A stretch of 56,799 bases of DNA from Comamonadaceae bacterium (GCA_021299555.1 JAJTGH010000001.1:1-56799); one strand, 5' to 3'. Shown: positions 1 to 8,754, counted from the stretch's first letter. Numbers and translations are program-made. Notes: generated by a model from the letters alone, not told the origin.

Positions 1-182
1 CGCGCGACATGCTGATCGTGGCCCAGGACCAACACCGGCAGGTGCTCGAAGCGATCGAGCGGCGCGAAGGCGCACGGGCGCAGGCGATCATGTGCGAGCA
101 CTCGCGTCTGGCCCAGCGCAATTTGCGGGCGGCGCAACTGCAAAACCTTCCGGGCGTGCGGCTGATCCGCAAGCGCGGCTGA
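1..182 (+). CDS. GntR-family transcriptional regulator, C-terminal end (partial)
   Basis: Only the last 59 codons are present; the gene begins before the window and reads in frame from base 3. The residues HRQVLEAIERREGARAQAIMC and the following helix fit the end of an FCD ligand-binding domain, where a histidine and an A-I-x-R-x-D/E-A pattern recur in the last helices of FadR/VanR-type GntR regulators. These proteins are dimeric repressors or activators that respond to small carboxylic acids. The DNA-binding part lies outside the window. The transporter operon downstream and a palindrome at 235-253 suggest, by inference only, that it controls the transporter. Confidence 0.6.
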   Translation, partial: RDMLIVAQDQHRQVLEAIERREGARAQAIMCEHSRLAQRNLRAAQLQNLPGVRLIRKRG

Positions 183-234
183 TCCATATCCGACCGCCGA
201 GCCACGGTGATGCCCAGCGTCCATGGCCGCCCAA

Positions 235-253
235 TATTGACGGGTAGACAATA
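235..253. promoter_or_regulatory. Palindrome, candidate GntR operator
   Basis: TATTG and CAATA are perfect inverted arms (235-239 and 249-253) separated by nine bases. The site lies between the GntR-type gene and the transporter operon, where an autoregulatory or operon operator is expected. The arms are short, so chance is possible. Confidence 0.35.
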
Positions 254-328
254 GATGTTGGCATTTCATCCCTTAAGGGGGCGGCACCCGCGCCCCATAA
301 AGCCAACCCCCAAGCAAGGAAATAGCCC

Positions 329-1498
329 ATGAAACGTCGCCAATTTACCGCCCTGACCCTGGCCGCTGCCGGCGCACTGGGCGGCCCCGCCGTCCTGGCT
401 CAAGACAACACGTTCAAGATCGGCCTGATCCTGCCCATGACCGGCCCGCAAGCGACCACCGGCCGCCAGATCGAGGCGGCCGCACGCTTGTACATGGCAC
501 AGCACGGCGACACCGTGGCCGGCAAAAAGGTGCAGCTGATCGTCAAAGACGACACCTCCCTGCCCGACGTGACGCGACGCATCGCCCAGGAGCTGGTGGT
601 CAATGACAAGGTTCACGTGCTGGCAGGTTTTGGCATCACGCCCTCGGCCATGGCCGTGGGCCCGATCGCCACCCAGTCCAAAACCCCGATGGTGGTCATG
701 GCCGCAGCCACCTCAAGCATCACCGAAGCGTCGCCCTACATCGTGCGCACCAGCTTCACGCTGCCCCAGGCGTCGGTCGCCTTGGCCGATTGGGCCCCGA
801 AAAATGGTCTCAAGCGCGTGGTGACCCTGGTGTCTGACTATGGCCCAGGCCTGGATGCTGAAAAGTTCTTCCGTGAACGGCTGATGCTCAACGGCGGACA
901 GGTGCCTGAATCTTTGCGCGTGCCCATGCGCAACCCGGACTTTGCGCCCTTCCTGCAAAAAGTGCGCGACATCAAGCCCGATGCGCTGTTCGTGTTCGTT
1001 CCCTCCGGCGCGGGCGCGGCCGTGATGAAGCAGTTCCTCGAGCGCGGCATGGACAAAGCCGGCATCAAGCTGATCGGCACCGGCGACGTGACCGACGACG
1101 ATCAGCTCAATGACATGGGCGACGGTGCTCTGGGCGTGGTGACCTCGCACCACTATTCGGCCAACCACCCTTCGGCCTTGAACAAGAAATTCACCACCGA
1201 ATTCGCCAAGGCCAACAAGGGCATGCGCCCGAACTTCATGGCCGCGGGCGGCTACGACGGCATGCGCGTGATCTACGAGGCGGCCAAGGCCTCCAAAGGC
1301 CAGGGCGGCGACGCGCTGCTGGCGGGCATGAAAGGGCAGATTTTCGAAAGCCCACGCGGCCCGATGTTCATAGACGCGCAGACCCGCGATGTGGTTCAAA
1401 ACATCTACCTGCGCAAGGTCGAAAAGAAAGACGGGCAGCTCTGGAACGTCGAGTTCGACGTCATCAAGGATGTGAAAGACCCCGGCAAGACGCGCTGA
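329..1498 (+). CDS. Branched-chain amino acid-type ABC transporter substrate-binding protein
   Basis: A 389-residue periplasmic binding protein of the Leu/Ile/Val (Peripla_BP_6) family. Residues 1-24 form an export signal with a Tat-like KRRQFTAL start and an AVLAQ cleavage area. The mature part begins FKIGLILPMTGPQATTGRQ, the typical first strand and ligand loop of LivK-like proteins. It should capture a ligand in the periplasm and deliver it to the permeases and ATPases encoded next. In Burkholderiales such proteins often carry aromatic acids, amides or other carboxylates, so the ligand cannot be named. A nested stem-loop separates it from the permease gene, an arrangement that often lets the binding protein be made in excess. 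Confidence 0.9.
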   Translation: MKRRQFTALTLAAAGALGGPAVLAQDNTFKIGLILPMTGPQATTGRQIEAAARLYMAQHGDTVAGKKVQLIVKDDTSLPDVTRRIAQELVVNDKVHVLAGFGITPSAMAVGPIATQSKTPMVVMAAATSSITEASPYIVRTSFTLPQASVALADWAPKNGLKRVVTLVSDYGPGLDAEKFFRERLMLNGGQVPESLRVPMRNPDFAPFLQKVRDIKPDALFVFVPSGAGAAVMKQFLERGMDKAGIKLIGTGDVTDDDQLNDMGDGALGVVTSHHYSANHPSALNKKFTTEFAKANKGMRPNFMAAGGYDGMRVIYEAAKASKGQGGDALLAGMKGQIFESPRGPMFIDAQTRDVVQNIYLRKVEKKDGQLWNVEFDVIKDVKDPGKTR

Positions 1499-1525
1499 CC
1501 CGTGCGACCTGGCATGCCCATACGA

Positions 1526-1574
1526 CCGGCCAGCGAGCTCCCTCGCACAAGAGGGTCTTGCCGGCCGGGCTTTT
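1526..1574 (+). terminator. Stem-loop with T-tract between binding protein and permease
   Basis: CCGGCC (1526-1531) pairs with GGCCGG (1563-1568), enclosing a second hairpin CCCTC/GAGGG (1540-1544 and 1551-1555), followed by GCTTTT. It resembles a partial terminator that would lower expression of the membrane and ATPase genes relative to the binding protein. Confidence 0.4.
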
Positions 1575-1589
1575 AACGCCCACCGACCC

Positions 1590-2465
1590 ATGCTGACCAT
1601 ATTTTTTGACGGTATCGCCTACGGCATGCTGCTGTTCATCCTGGCCGTGGGCCTGTCGGTGACCATGGGTTTGATGAACTTCATCAACCTGGCCCATGGC
1701 GCGTTTGCCATGGTGGGCGGCTACATCACGGTGCTGCTCATGCAGCGCCTGGGCCTGCCCTTCCTGCTGTGTCTGCCGGCCGCTTTTGCTGGGGCGGCAT
1801 TGATCGGGGCCGTGCTCGAGCGCACGCTCTATCGGCCGCTGTACCACCGCCCGCACCTCGATCAGGTGCTTTTTTCGATCGGCATCGTCTTCATGGCCAC
1901 AGCCGCCGTGGACTACTTCATCGGCTCGACGCAGCAGATCATCCAGCTGCCCGAGTGGCTCAAGGGCCGCACCGAACTGGGCAGTGGCAACTGGATTTTG
2001 GGCATGGGCCATTACCGCCTTTTCATCATTGCCGTGTGCGTGGCCTTGACCGTGGGGCTGCAGTACGTGCTCTCACGAACGCGGTTTGGCAGTCGTCTGC
2101 GCGCGGCCGTGGACGATCAGCGTGTGGCAGCCGGGCTGGGCATCAACGTCAACCGGGTGTTCCTGTCGACCTTTGCCGTGGGCTCGGGCCTGGCTGGGCT
2201 GGGCGGTGCGCTGGGCGCTGAAGTGCTGGGGCTCGACCCGAACTTCCCGCTCAAGTTCATGGTGTATTTTCTGATCGTGGTCGCAGTCGGTGGCACTTCA
2301 TCGATCAGCGGGCCGCTGCTGGCCGCCTTGTTGCTGGGCATTGCCGACGTGGCGGGCAAGTACTACATCCCCAAACTTGGCGCCTTCATCGTCTATACCC
2401 TGATGATCGTGATCCTGGTCTGGCGGCCACAAGGACTGTTTGTACGGCAGGGGGCCAGCAAATGA
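1590..2465 (+). CDS. livH: Branched-chain amino acid-type ABC transporter permease LivH
   Basis: A 291-residue integral membrane protein of the LivH type. It opens with FFDGIAYGMLLFILAVGLSV and contains MNFINLAHGAFAMVGGY (about residues 29-45), a strongly conserved LivH segment. The EAA-type cytoplasmic loop lies around residues 165-200 (RTRFGSRLRAAVDD, then GLGINVNRVF). With LivM it forms the inner-membrane channel for the ligand brought by the upstream binding protein. Its TGA overlaps the ATG of the next gene by four bases, so translation is probably coupled. Family assignment is firm; the transported compound is unknown. Confidence 0.93.
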   Translation: MLTIFFDGIAYGMLLFILAVGLSVTMGLMNFINLAHGAFAMVGGYITVLLMQRLGLPFLLCLPAAFAGAALIGAVLERTLYRPLYHRPHLDQVLFSIGIVFMATAAVDYFIGSTQQIIQLPEWLKGRTELGSGNWILGMGHYRLFIIAVCVALTVGLQYVLSRTRFGSRLRAAVDDQRVAAGLGINVNRVFLSTFAVGSGLAGLGGALGAEVLGLDPNFPLKFMVYFLIVVAVGGTSSISGPLLAALLLGIADVAGKYYIPKLGAFIVYTLMIVILVWRPQGLFVRQGASK

Positions 2466-3448
2466 ATGTGCAAACAAAGGGGCAGCTGAGTCTGCTGGGC
2501 GCCAGCCGCTTGAAGGCCTGGGAGTGGGTGCTCTGGCCCTTGTTGCTGCTGGCTCCGCTGATTTTTCCGAGTCAGGCCTTGATCATCAACGAGATCGCGA
2601 TCGTGGCTTTGTTTGCGATCTCCCTGGACATGATCTTGGGCTACACCGGCATCGTTTCGCTGGGTCATGCGGCGTTTTTTGGGCTCGGTGGCTATGCGGC
2701 TGGCTTGCTGGCCAAGCACGTGAGCGCGGACCCGCTGACCGGGCTGCTGGCCGCAGCGGCCGTATCGGCCGCTGCCGGCGCCGTGATGTCTCTGACCATC
2801 TTGCGCGGCAACGACCTGACCCGTCTGATGGTCACGCTTGGCTTTGCGCTCATCTTGTATGAGCTGGCCAACAAACTCGACGGACTGACCGGCGGGGCCG
2901 ACGGCCTGCAGGGCGTGACCATGGGGCCGCTGCTCGGCCGCTTTGAATTTGACCTGTTTGGGCGCACGGCCGCGCTGTACTCGCTGAGCGTGCTGCTCTT
3001 GGCTTTTGTGGTGCTGCGGCGGGTGGTGCACTCGCCCTACGGCGCCACGCTCATGGCCATCCGCGACAACCGCCTGCGCGCGCAATCGATCGGCATCCCC
3101 GTGGCCTCACGTCTGGCCTCGGTCTACACACTGGCCGCGGGCGTGGCCGGCCTGGCCGGAGCGCTGCTGACGCAGACCACCGGCTTTGCGTCGCTGGACC
3201 TGTTTGACATTCACCGCTCGGCCGATGTGATGCTGATGCTGGTCATCGGCGGCACCGGCTGGCTCTATGGCGGCATCTTCGGGGCCGCCGTGTTCAAGGT
3301 GATGCAGGACGTGCTGTCCAACATCACGCCGCAGTACTGGACCTTCTGGCTGGGCCTGTTCTTGGTGGTGCTGGTGCTGGTGGGGCGCGAACGCTTGGTC
3401 AACCCGCGCCTTTGGCTGCGTGGCCACAACACCGGGGGCCAGCCATGA
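2462..3448 (+). CDS. livM: Branched-chain amino acid-type ABC transporter permease LivM
   Basis: A 328-residue inner-membrane permease of the LivM type. The segment ALFAISLDMILGYTGIVSLGHAAFFGLGGY is the family hallmark, and the cytoplasmic coupling loop is visible near SPYGATLMAIRDNRLRAQSIGI. About ten hydrophobic segments can be counted. It pairs with LivH to form the transmembrane channel. The start overlaps the LivH stop, and its own stop overlaps the ATG of the ATPase gene, so the transporter genes are tightly coupled. Confidence 0.93.
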   Translation: MNVQTKGQLSLLGASRLKAWEWVLWPLLLLAPLIFPSQALIINEIAIVALFAISLDMILGYTGIVSLGHAAFFGLGGYAAGLLAKHVSADPLTGLLAAAAVSAAAGAVMSLTILRGNDLTRLMVTLGFALILYELANKLDGLTGGADGLQGVTMGPLLGRFEFDLFGRTAALYSLSVLLLAFVVLRRVVHSPYGATLMAIRDNRLRAQSIGIPVASRLASVYTLAAGVAGLAGALLTQTTGFASLDLFDIHRSADVMLMLVIGGTGWLYGGIFGAAVFKVMQDVLSNITPQYWTFWLGLFLVVLVLVGRERLVNPRLWLRGHNTGGQP

Positions 3449-4245
3449 GCGCGCGCGAGGGCCAAATCACGGTGCTTCATGCACAAAACCTGGTCAAGCG
3501 CTTTGGCGGCATCGCCGCCACCGACCGGGTGACGCTGGAGCTGAAAAAAGGCGCCCGCCACGCGCTGATCGGGCCCAATGGCGCGGGCAAGACCACCTTG
3601 ATCAATCTGCTGACCGGCGTGCTGGCGCCCACCGAGGGGCGCATCGTGCTCAACGGCCAGGACATCACCGACCTGCCGCCGCATGCGCGGGTGCAGCGCG
3701 GCATGGTGCGCACCTTCCAGATCAACCAACTGTTTGACAGCCTCACCCCGTTGCAGACCCTGGCACTGACCGTCTCGCGCCAGCGCAGCCTGGGCGCTGC
3801 CTGGTGGCAAAAGCTCGGGCGCAACGGTGCGGTCATGCAGCGCTGCGAAGAGTTGCTCGAGCGCTTTCACCTCAGCGAGGTGATGGATCAAACCACCCGG
3901 GTGCTGCCTTACGGCAAACGGCGGCTGCTGGAAATTGCGATCGCTCTGGCCTGCGAGCCCAAGGTGCTGCTGCTCGACGAGCCGGTGGCCGGTGTGCCCG
4001 CCGGCGAGCGCGAGGAGCTGCTGCAAACCGTGGCGGCGCTGCCCGACGATGTGTCGGTGCTGCTGATCGAGCACGACATGGACCTGGTGTTCAGCTTTGC
4101 CAAATACATGACGGTGCTGGTCAACGGCGGCGTACTCACCGAGGGGCTGCCCGAGGAGATCGCACAGGACGAGCGGGTCAAGGCGGTCTATCTGGGTCAC
4201 GGCAGCGCGCAGGGCGCACATGCATCAGAGGTGGGCCATGGCTGA
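3445..4245 (+). CDS. livG: Branched-chain amino acid-type ABC transporter ATPase LivG
   Basis: A 266-residue ABC ATPase. Walker A is GPNGAGKTT, the signature region reads LPYGKRRLLEIAIALA as in the LivG/BraF branch, and Walker B plus the catalytic glutamate is LLLDEPVAGV. H-loop: LLIEHDMDLVF. The frame is open further upstream to 3412, but the ATG at 3445 overlaps the LivM stop as ATGA and starts directly before the conserved N-terminus, so it was chosen. The protein powers transport together with LivF as a heterodimer on the cytoplasmic face. Confidence 0.92.
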   Translation: MSAREGQITVLHAQNLVKRFGGIAATDRVTLELKKGARHALIGPNGAGKTTLINLLTGVLAPTEGRIVLNGQDITDLPPHARVQRGMVRTFQINQLFDSLTPLQTLALTVSRQRSLGAAWWQKLGRNGAVMQRCEELLERFHLSEVMDQTTRVLPYGKRRLLEIAIALACEPKVLLLDEPVAGVPAGEREELLQTVAALPDDVSVLLIEHDMDLVFSFAKYMTVLVNGGVLTEGLPEEIAQDERVKAVYLGHGSAQGAHASEVGHG

Positions 4246-4957
4246 ACTGCTGAAGGTGCACGAGCTGCGGGCCGGCTACGGCGAGGCGGTGGTCTTGCAG
4301 GGGGTGAGCTTTTCCCTGGGAGAGGGTCAGACGCTGGCCCTGCTCGGGCGCAACGGCACCGGCAAAACCACCTTGATCAACACCCTGGCTGGCGCCACCC
4401 GACAACACGGCGGACGGGTCGAGCTTGGCGTCGCAGGTGGGCAGAGGGTCGAGCTCTCGCGCCTGCCCTCCTTTGAGCGGGCGGCCGCCGGCATCGGCTG
4501 GGTGCCCCAAGAGCGCAACATCTTCAAGTCCTTGACGGTGCATGAAAACCTCACCGCGGTGGCTCGGGCCGGGCCGTGGACGCCTGCGGCGGTCTACGAC
4601 ATGTTCCCACGCCTGGGCGAGCGCAAGGGCAACCTGGGCACCCAGCTGTCAGGCGGGGAACAGCAGATGCTGGCCGTCGGCCGCGCGCTGGTGCTCAACC
4701 CACGGCTGCTGCTGCTCGACGAACCGCTGGAGGGCCTGGCGCCCATCATCGTGGAGGAATTGCTGCGCGCCATTGGCCGCATCACGCGCGAAGAGGGGCT
4801 CAGCGCCATCATCGTGGAGCAGCACCCGCAAGCCATCCTGGCCATCTCCGATCAGGCGGTGGTACTCGATCGCGGCACGGTGGTCCACCAATCGACGGCC
4901 CAGCAGTTGCAAGCGCAGCCTGCGCTGCTCGAAGGTCTGCTGGGGGTCAAGCGCTGA
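4238..4957 (+). CDS. livF: Branched-chain amino acid-type ABC transporter ATPase LivF
   Basis: A 239-residue ABC ATPase, the second ATPase of the transporter. Walker A GRNGTGKTT, signature LSGGEQQMLAVGRAL, Walker B LLLDEPLEGLAP and the LivF-typical WVPQERNIF Q-loop are all present. An ATG at 4220 is also in frame, but the ATG at 4238 lies eight bases before the end of LivG and gives the usual N-terminus (MAELLKVHELRAGYGE), so it was preferred. It is the last gene of the transporter operon. The 161 bases that follow, before maeB, show no gene. Confidence 0.92.
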   Translation: MAELLKVHELRAGYGEAVVLQGVSFSLGEGQTLALLGRNGTGKTTLINTLAGATRQHGGRVELGVAGGQRVELSRLPSFERAAAGIGWVPQERNIFKSLTVHENLTAVARAGPWTPAAVYDMFPRLGERKGNLGTQLSGGEQQMLAVGRALVLNPRLLLLDEPLEGLAPIIVEELLRAIGRITREEGLSAIIVEQHPQAILAISDQAVVLDRGTVVHQSTAQQLQAQPALLEGLLGVKR

Positions 4958-5118
4958 GGCGGCGGGCCGCCCCATGATCTTTGCCTGAAAGTAAAAAGCG
5001 TTCGACCCAACAGGGTGGTGATGGACCCGCTCGTGGGCACGGGCCCCCTCTACAATCCGACGGTTGTCTTGTTGGCGACACGCCCGGAAACTGACAACCA
5101 CCGCATCCAGGAGATCCC

Positions 5119-7428
5119 ATGCCACCCACCCCGGCCGAGGCCCAAAATGACAAACGCGAGGGCCTGCGCCGCGCTGCGCTGATCTACCACGAGCAACCCA
5201 CCCCGGGCAAACTGGCGATCACAGCCACCAAGCAGCTGACCAATCAGCGCGATCTGGCGCTGGCCTACTCGCCCGGCGTGGCCGCCCCTTGCGAGGAAAT
5301 CGTCAAGGACCCGAACAACGCCTTCAAATACACCAGCCGGGGCAACCTGGTGGCCGTGATCACCAATGGCACGGCCGTGCTCGGCCTGGGCAATATCGGC
5401 CCGCTGGCCTCCAAGCCGGTGATGGAGGGCAAGGCGGTTTTGTTCAAGAAGTTCGCCGGCGTGGACGTGTTCGACATCGAAATCAACGAACAGGATCCGG
5501 CCAGGCTGGTGGAGGTCATTGCCGCACTCGAGCCCACGTTTGGCGCCATCAATCTTGAAGACATCAAGGCGCCCGACTGCTTTTACGTCGAGCGCGAGTT
5601 GCGCAAGCGGCTCAAGATCCCGGTCTTCCACGACGACCAGCATGGCACGGCCATCACCGTGGGCGCAGCCATGATCAACGCGCTCAAGATCGCCGGCAAA
5701 AAGCCTGGCGAGGTCAAGCTGGTGACCTCGGGCGCAGGCGCTGCTGCCCTGGCCTGCCTCAATTTGCTGCTGCACCTGGGCGTGGCTCGAAAAAACATTT
5801 TTGTGACCGATCTGGCCGGCGTGGTCTACGAGGGTCGCACCGAGTTGATGGATGAGGACAAGGTGCAGTTTGCACAACACACCTCGGCACGCAATTTGAG
5901 CGACGTCATCGAGGGCGCGGATGTGTTTCTGGGCCTGTCGGCAGGCGGCGTGCTCAAGAGCGAGATGGTGCGCAAGATGGCGGCCAACCCGATCATCTTT
6001 GCACTGGCCAACCCCAATCCGGAGATCACGCCGGAGGACGTCAAGGCCGTGCGCAGCGACGCCATCATGGCCACTGGCCGCACCGACTACCCCAACCAGG
6101 TCAACAACGTCCTGTGTTTTCCCTACATCTTTCGCGGCGCGCTTGATTCAGGGGCTTCGACCATCACGCTGGAAATGGAGATCGCTGCGGTGCACGCCAT
6201 TGCCGAGCTGGCACAGGCAGAGCAAAGCGAGGTGGTGGCTGCCGCTTATGTGGGTGAGAAACTGGCCTTTGGGCCCGAATACCTGATCCCCAAACCGTTC
6301 GATCCGCGTTTGATGATGAAGATCGCTCCGGCCGTGGCTCAGGCGGCGGCGCAAAGCGGGGTGGCCCAGCGGCCGATCACCGATCTGAACGCCTACGTCG
6401 AGCGGCTGCAGAGCTTTGTTTACGCATCAGGCACCACCATGAAGCCGATCTTTGCGGCAGCCAAGCTGGCCACGCGCAAGCGGGTCGCTTATGCCGAAGG
6501 CGAGGAAGAGCGGGTGCTCAGGGCCTGCCAGATCGTGGTCGACGAGGGGCTGGCTCGGCCCACCTTGATCGGCCGGCCGTCCGTGATCGGGCAGCGGATC
6601 GAAAAATTCGGACTGCGCCTGAGGCAGGGGCTGGACTACGAAATCGTCAATGTCGAGCAAGACGAGCGCTACCGCGACTTCTGGCAGACCTACCACCGCA
6701 TGATGGAGCGCCGCGGCGTGACCGCGCAGATGGCCAAGATCGAGATGCGCCGTCGCCTGACCCTCATCGGCAGCATGCTGCTGCACAAAGGCGATGTCGA
6801 CGGACTGATCGTTGGCACCTGGGGAACCACGCGGATACACCTCGATCACATCGATCAGGTGGTCGGCAAGCGCGCCGGTGTGAGCACCTATGCCTGCATG
6901 AATGGTCTGATGCTGCCCGGTCGGCAGGTTTTCCTGGTCGACACGCATGTGAACTACGACCCGACCGCCGAGCAGCTGTGCGAAATCACCACGATGGCCG
7001 CCGAGGAGATGATGCGCTTTGGCATCAAACCCAAAGCAGCCTTGCTGTCACACTCCAATTTTGGCTCTTCCGAGCAGCCCAGTGCACTGAAAATGCGCCA
7101 CACCTTGGCGCTGCTGCGCCAGCACGCCCCCTGGCTGGAGGTCGACGGCGAGATGCATGGCGACGTCGCGCTGGACGCCAAGGCGCGTCAAGACATCATG
7201 CCAAACAGCACCCTGTCCGGCGAGGCCAATTTGCTGGTGCTGCCCAATATCGACGCAGCCAACATTTGCTACAACCTGCTCAAGACCACCGCTGGCGGCA
7301 ATATTGCCATCGGCCCGGTGTTGCTGGGGGCGGCCAAGCCGGTCCACATCCTGACAGCCAGCACCACCGTGCGGCGTATCGTGAACATGACAGCGCTGAC
7401 CGTCGCGGATGCCAGCGCCACCCGCTGA
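5119..7428 (+). CDS. maeB: NADP-dependent malic enzyme MaeB (malic enzyme-phosphotransacetylase fusion)
   Basis: A 769-residue cytoplasmic enzyme that oxidatively decarboxylates malate to pyruvate, yielding NADPH. The N-terminal malic enzyme domain shows YSPGVAAPC (about residues 52-60), followed by a nucleotide-binding domain with [17 protein letters not shown]. From about residue 440 to the end it carries a phosphotransacetylase-like domain, which in MaeB enzymes is generally regulatory (acetyl-CoA sensing) rather than catalytic. The length fits the family. The gene stands alone between the transporter operon and a series of stem-loops at 7439-7535. Confidence 0.95.
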   Translation: MPPTPAEAQNDKREGLRRAALIYHEQPTPGKLAITATKQLTNQRDLALAYSPGVAAPCEEIVKDPNNAFKYTSRGNLVAVITNGTAVLGLGNIGPLASKPVMEGKAVLFKKFAGVDVFDIEINEQDPARLVEVIAALEPTFGAINLEDIKAPDCFYVERELRKRLKIPVFHDDQHGTAITVGAAMINALKIAGKKPGEVKLVTSGAGAAALACLNLLLHLGVARKNIFVTDLAGVVYEGRTELMDEDKVQFAQHTSARNLSDVIEGADVFLGLSAGGVLKSEMVRKMAANPIIFALANPNPEITPEDVKAVRSDAIMATGRTDYPNQVNNVLCFPYIFRGALDSGASTITLEMEIAAVHAIAELAQAEQSEVVAAAYVGEKLAFGPEYLIPKPFDPRLMMKIAPAVAQAAAQSGVAQRPITDLNAYVERLQSFVYASGTTMKPIFAAAKLATRKRVAYAEGEEERVLRACQIVVDEGLARPTLIGRPSVIGQRIEKFGLRLRQGLDYEIVNVEQDERYRDFWQTYHRMMERRGVTAQMAKIEMRRRLTLIGSMLLHKGDVDGLIVGTWGTTRIHLDHIDQVVGKRAGVSTYACMNGLMLPGRQVFLVDTHVNYDPTAEQLCEITTMAAEEMMRFGIKPKAALLSHSNFGSSEQPSALKMRHTLALLRQHAPWLEVDGEMHGDVALDAKARQDIMPNSTLSGEANLLVLPNIDAANICYNLLKTTAGGNIAIGPVLLGAAKPVHILTASTTVRRIVNMTALTVADASATR

Positions 7429-7438
7429 AATCCACCTT

Positions 7439-7535
7439 CAGGGTGCATAAAACGACCCTGATGCCACCTGAACGATGAGCGAAGACTAACTTACTTCGCT
7501 AAAAAACCCGCATCTCCGACAGGCTGATGCGGGTT
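7439..7535. terminator. Three consecutive stem-loops downstream of maeB
   Basis: Three hairpins follow maeB: CAGGGT/ACCCTG (7439-7444, 7455-7460), AGCGAAG/CTTCGCT (7478-7484, 7494-7500) and AACCCGCATC/GATGCGGGTT (7505-7514, 7526-7535). The last has a perfect 10-bp stem with six A bases on its left, so it would be a proper intrinsic terminator on the minus strand and a weaker one on the plus strand. The set probably ends maeB transcription and insulates the ribonuclease gene. Confidence 0.6.
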
Positions 7536-7651
7536 AGCCCTTGCATTTTTCGGGCACATCCGTCACACTACTGCCCTGAAAGTTAAGGGTTAACCCGGTC
7601 GGACCCTGGAGGTGTCACGGGTTGGCCCCTGAAGTTCAGAAAAGGTTTTTC

Positions 7652-8062
7652 ATGCTTTGCACGTTGGGTCGCGTCTGGCGCCTCGCTGTTGCCTCGGTCT
7701 TGTTGACCCTGGCCCCAGCCATCGGCCTGCATGCCCTGGCCAAAGGCCCAAGCACTGCCGAAAAACCTGCCGAAACCACGATTGCCGTGGCCCAGCTGCC
7801 GGTACAAGGCCAACAGGTGTTGGCCCTGATCTACCAAGGCGGGCCGTTCAAGCATGACAAGGACGGCACGGTGTTCGGGAATCGGGAGCGGCTGCTGCCC
7901 CTAAACCCGCGCGGTTACTACCGTGAATATACCGTGAGAACGCCAGGGGTCGGTCACCGGGGTGCAAGACGGATCGTCTGCGGCGGAAAACAAGCGACCG
8001 CGCCAGACGCCTGCTACTACACCGATGACCACTACGCGAGTTTCCGGCGAATCGCGCAATGA
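7652..8062 (+). CDS. Secreted guanyl-specific ribonuclease, RNase Sa/barnase (N1/T1) family
   Basis: A 136-residue small extracellular-type ribonuclease. Residues 1-30 form a signal peptide, a linker follows, and the catalytic domain runs from about 44 to 136. Alignment from memory to Streptomyces RNase Sa gives equivalents of the catalytic residues: Glu92 (YYREYTV), Arg103 and Arg107 (HRGARRI) and His127 (DDHYASF). Cys110 and Cys121 could form a disulfide. Enzymes of this family cleave RNA 3' of guanosine. The ATG at 7652 is preceded by AAAAGG at good spacing; an ATG at 7622 would add residues before the signal peptide. The barstar-like inhibitor gene follows 53 bases later, as expected for a toxin that could harm its producer. 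Confidence 0.88.
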   Translation: MLCTLGRVWRLAVASVLLTLAPAIGLHALAKGPSTAEKPAETTIAVAQLPVQGQQVLALIYQGGPFKHDKDGTVFGNRERLLPLNPRGYYREYTVRTPGVGHRGARRIVCGGKQATAPDACYYTDDHYASFRRIAQ

Positions 8063-8115
8063 AGTCAGTGAAGCGCCAGCGCGAGGATTTTTGAGTTTTT
8101 TAACCTGAGTTTTTC

Positions 8116-8535
8116 ATGGAAAGAACCACGAAGATGGACAAGCCACTTCGTACTGTCAGGCCCAACATTGTTCAGTCCATTCGCGCCTTCCGCGTGCAGG
8201 ACTTGCAGGAGGCCGCCACCGATTTGGGCCATCACTTCCTGTATGCCAATCTGGCCACGGCACAGAGCAAACAGGATGTGCTGGACATGATCGCGGCGCA
8301 GTACACATTCCCTTCGCACTTCGGCAAGAATTTCGATGCACTGTACGACTGCATGACCGACCTGGTGCACAAGTCAGGCCAGCAGCCGGGCTTTATCGTC
8401 GTGCTCGAACACATCCCGGCCAACAGCAAGTTCGACAAAGAAGCGCGCGAGCAATTGCTCGACATCTTCCGCGACGCGGCCGACTACTGGGCCGACAGAA
8501 GCATCCCGTTCCGATGTTTCTATTCTTTTCTGTAG
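8116..8535 (+). CDS. Barstar-family ribonuclease inhibitor
   Basis: A 139-residue protein whose core (about residues 25-139) matches the barstar fold family: the segment HFLYANLATAQSKQDVLDMIAAQYTFPSHFGKNFDALYDCMTDL contains the family-typical F-P-x-x-F/Y-G-x-N-x-D-A-L-x-D motif. Barstar binds and blocks barnase-type ribonucleases in the cytoplasm. It has no export signal. It lies directly after the RNase gene on the same strand, so the two form a toxin-immunity pair. A second ATG at 8134 is also possible. A 10-bp perfect hairpin begins immediately after the stop codon. Confidence 0.88.
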   Translation: MERTTKMDKPLRTVRPNIVQSIRAFRVQDLQEAATDLGHHFLYANLATAQSKQDVLDMIAAQYTFPSHFGKNFDALYDCMTDLVHKSGQQPGFIVVLEHIPANSKFDKEAREQLLDIFRDAADYWADRSIPFRCFYSFL

Positions 8536-8568
8536 CCCGTTCCCCAGAAATTGGCCAAGGGGAACGGG
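8536..8568 (+). repeat. Perfect 10-bp stem-loop directly after the barstar stop codon
   Basis: CCCGTTCCCC (8536-8545) and GGGGAACGGG (8559-8568) are exact complements with a 13-base loop. The stem begins at the first base after the TAG. No T-run follows, so it is not a standard terminator and may instead stabilise the 3' end or be a processing site. Confidence 0.6.
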
Positions 8569-8609
8569 CGAATGAGGCCCAGCAAGCAACTGACGAAGCT
8601 GGAGAGGTG

Positions 8610-8699
8610 ATGCCCACTGACAAGCTGGTGGACATTTCTCCCCTGGCGCTGCGCATGAGCAGCCCGTTTAACGCCGGTTACTGGCTCGCTGCCGCCTGA
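8610..8699 (+). CDS. Possible 29-residue small protein, unrecognised
   Basis: A short open frame starting MPTDKLVDISPLALRM and ending WLAAA, preceded by GGAGAGG within ten bases of its ATG, and followed 29 bases later by a strong terminator. I recognise no family. It may be a real small gene of the ribonuclease-inhibitor transcript, a remnant of a longer gene, or chance. Confidence 0.25.
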   Translation: MPTDKLVDISPLALRMSSPFNAGYWLAAA

Positions 8700-8727
8700 A
8701 GGCCGCCCGCTCTGACCGCGCTGGCAG

Positions 8728-8753
8728 AAAAGCCCGTCATCTGACGGGCTTTT
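8728..8753. terminator. Bidirectional intrinsic terminator (barstar / rsmA)
   Basis: AAAAGCCCGTC (8728-8738) pairs with GACGGGCTTTT (8743-8753) around a four-base loop; T-runs follow on the plus strand and A-runs precede, so it can stop transcription from both sides. It ends the ribonuclease-barstar transcript and the convergent lptD-surA-rsmA operon. Confidence 0.9.
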
Positions 8754-8754
8754 T

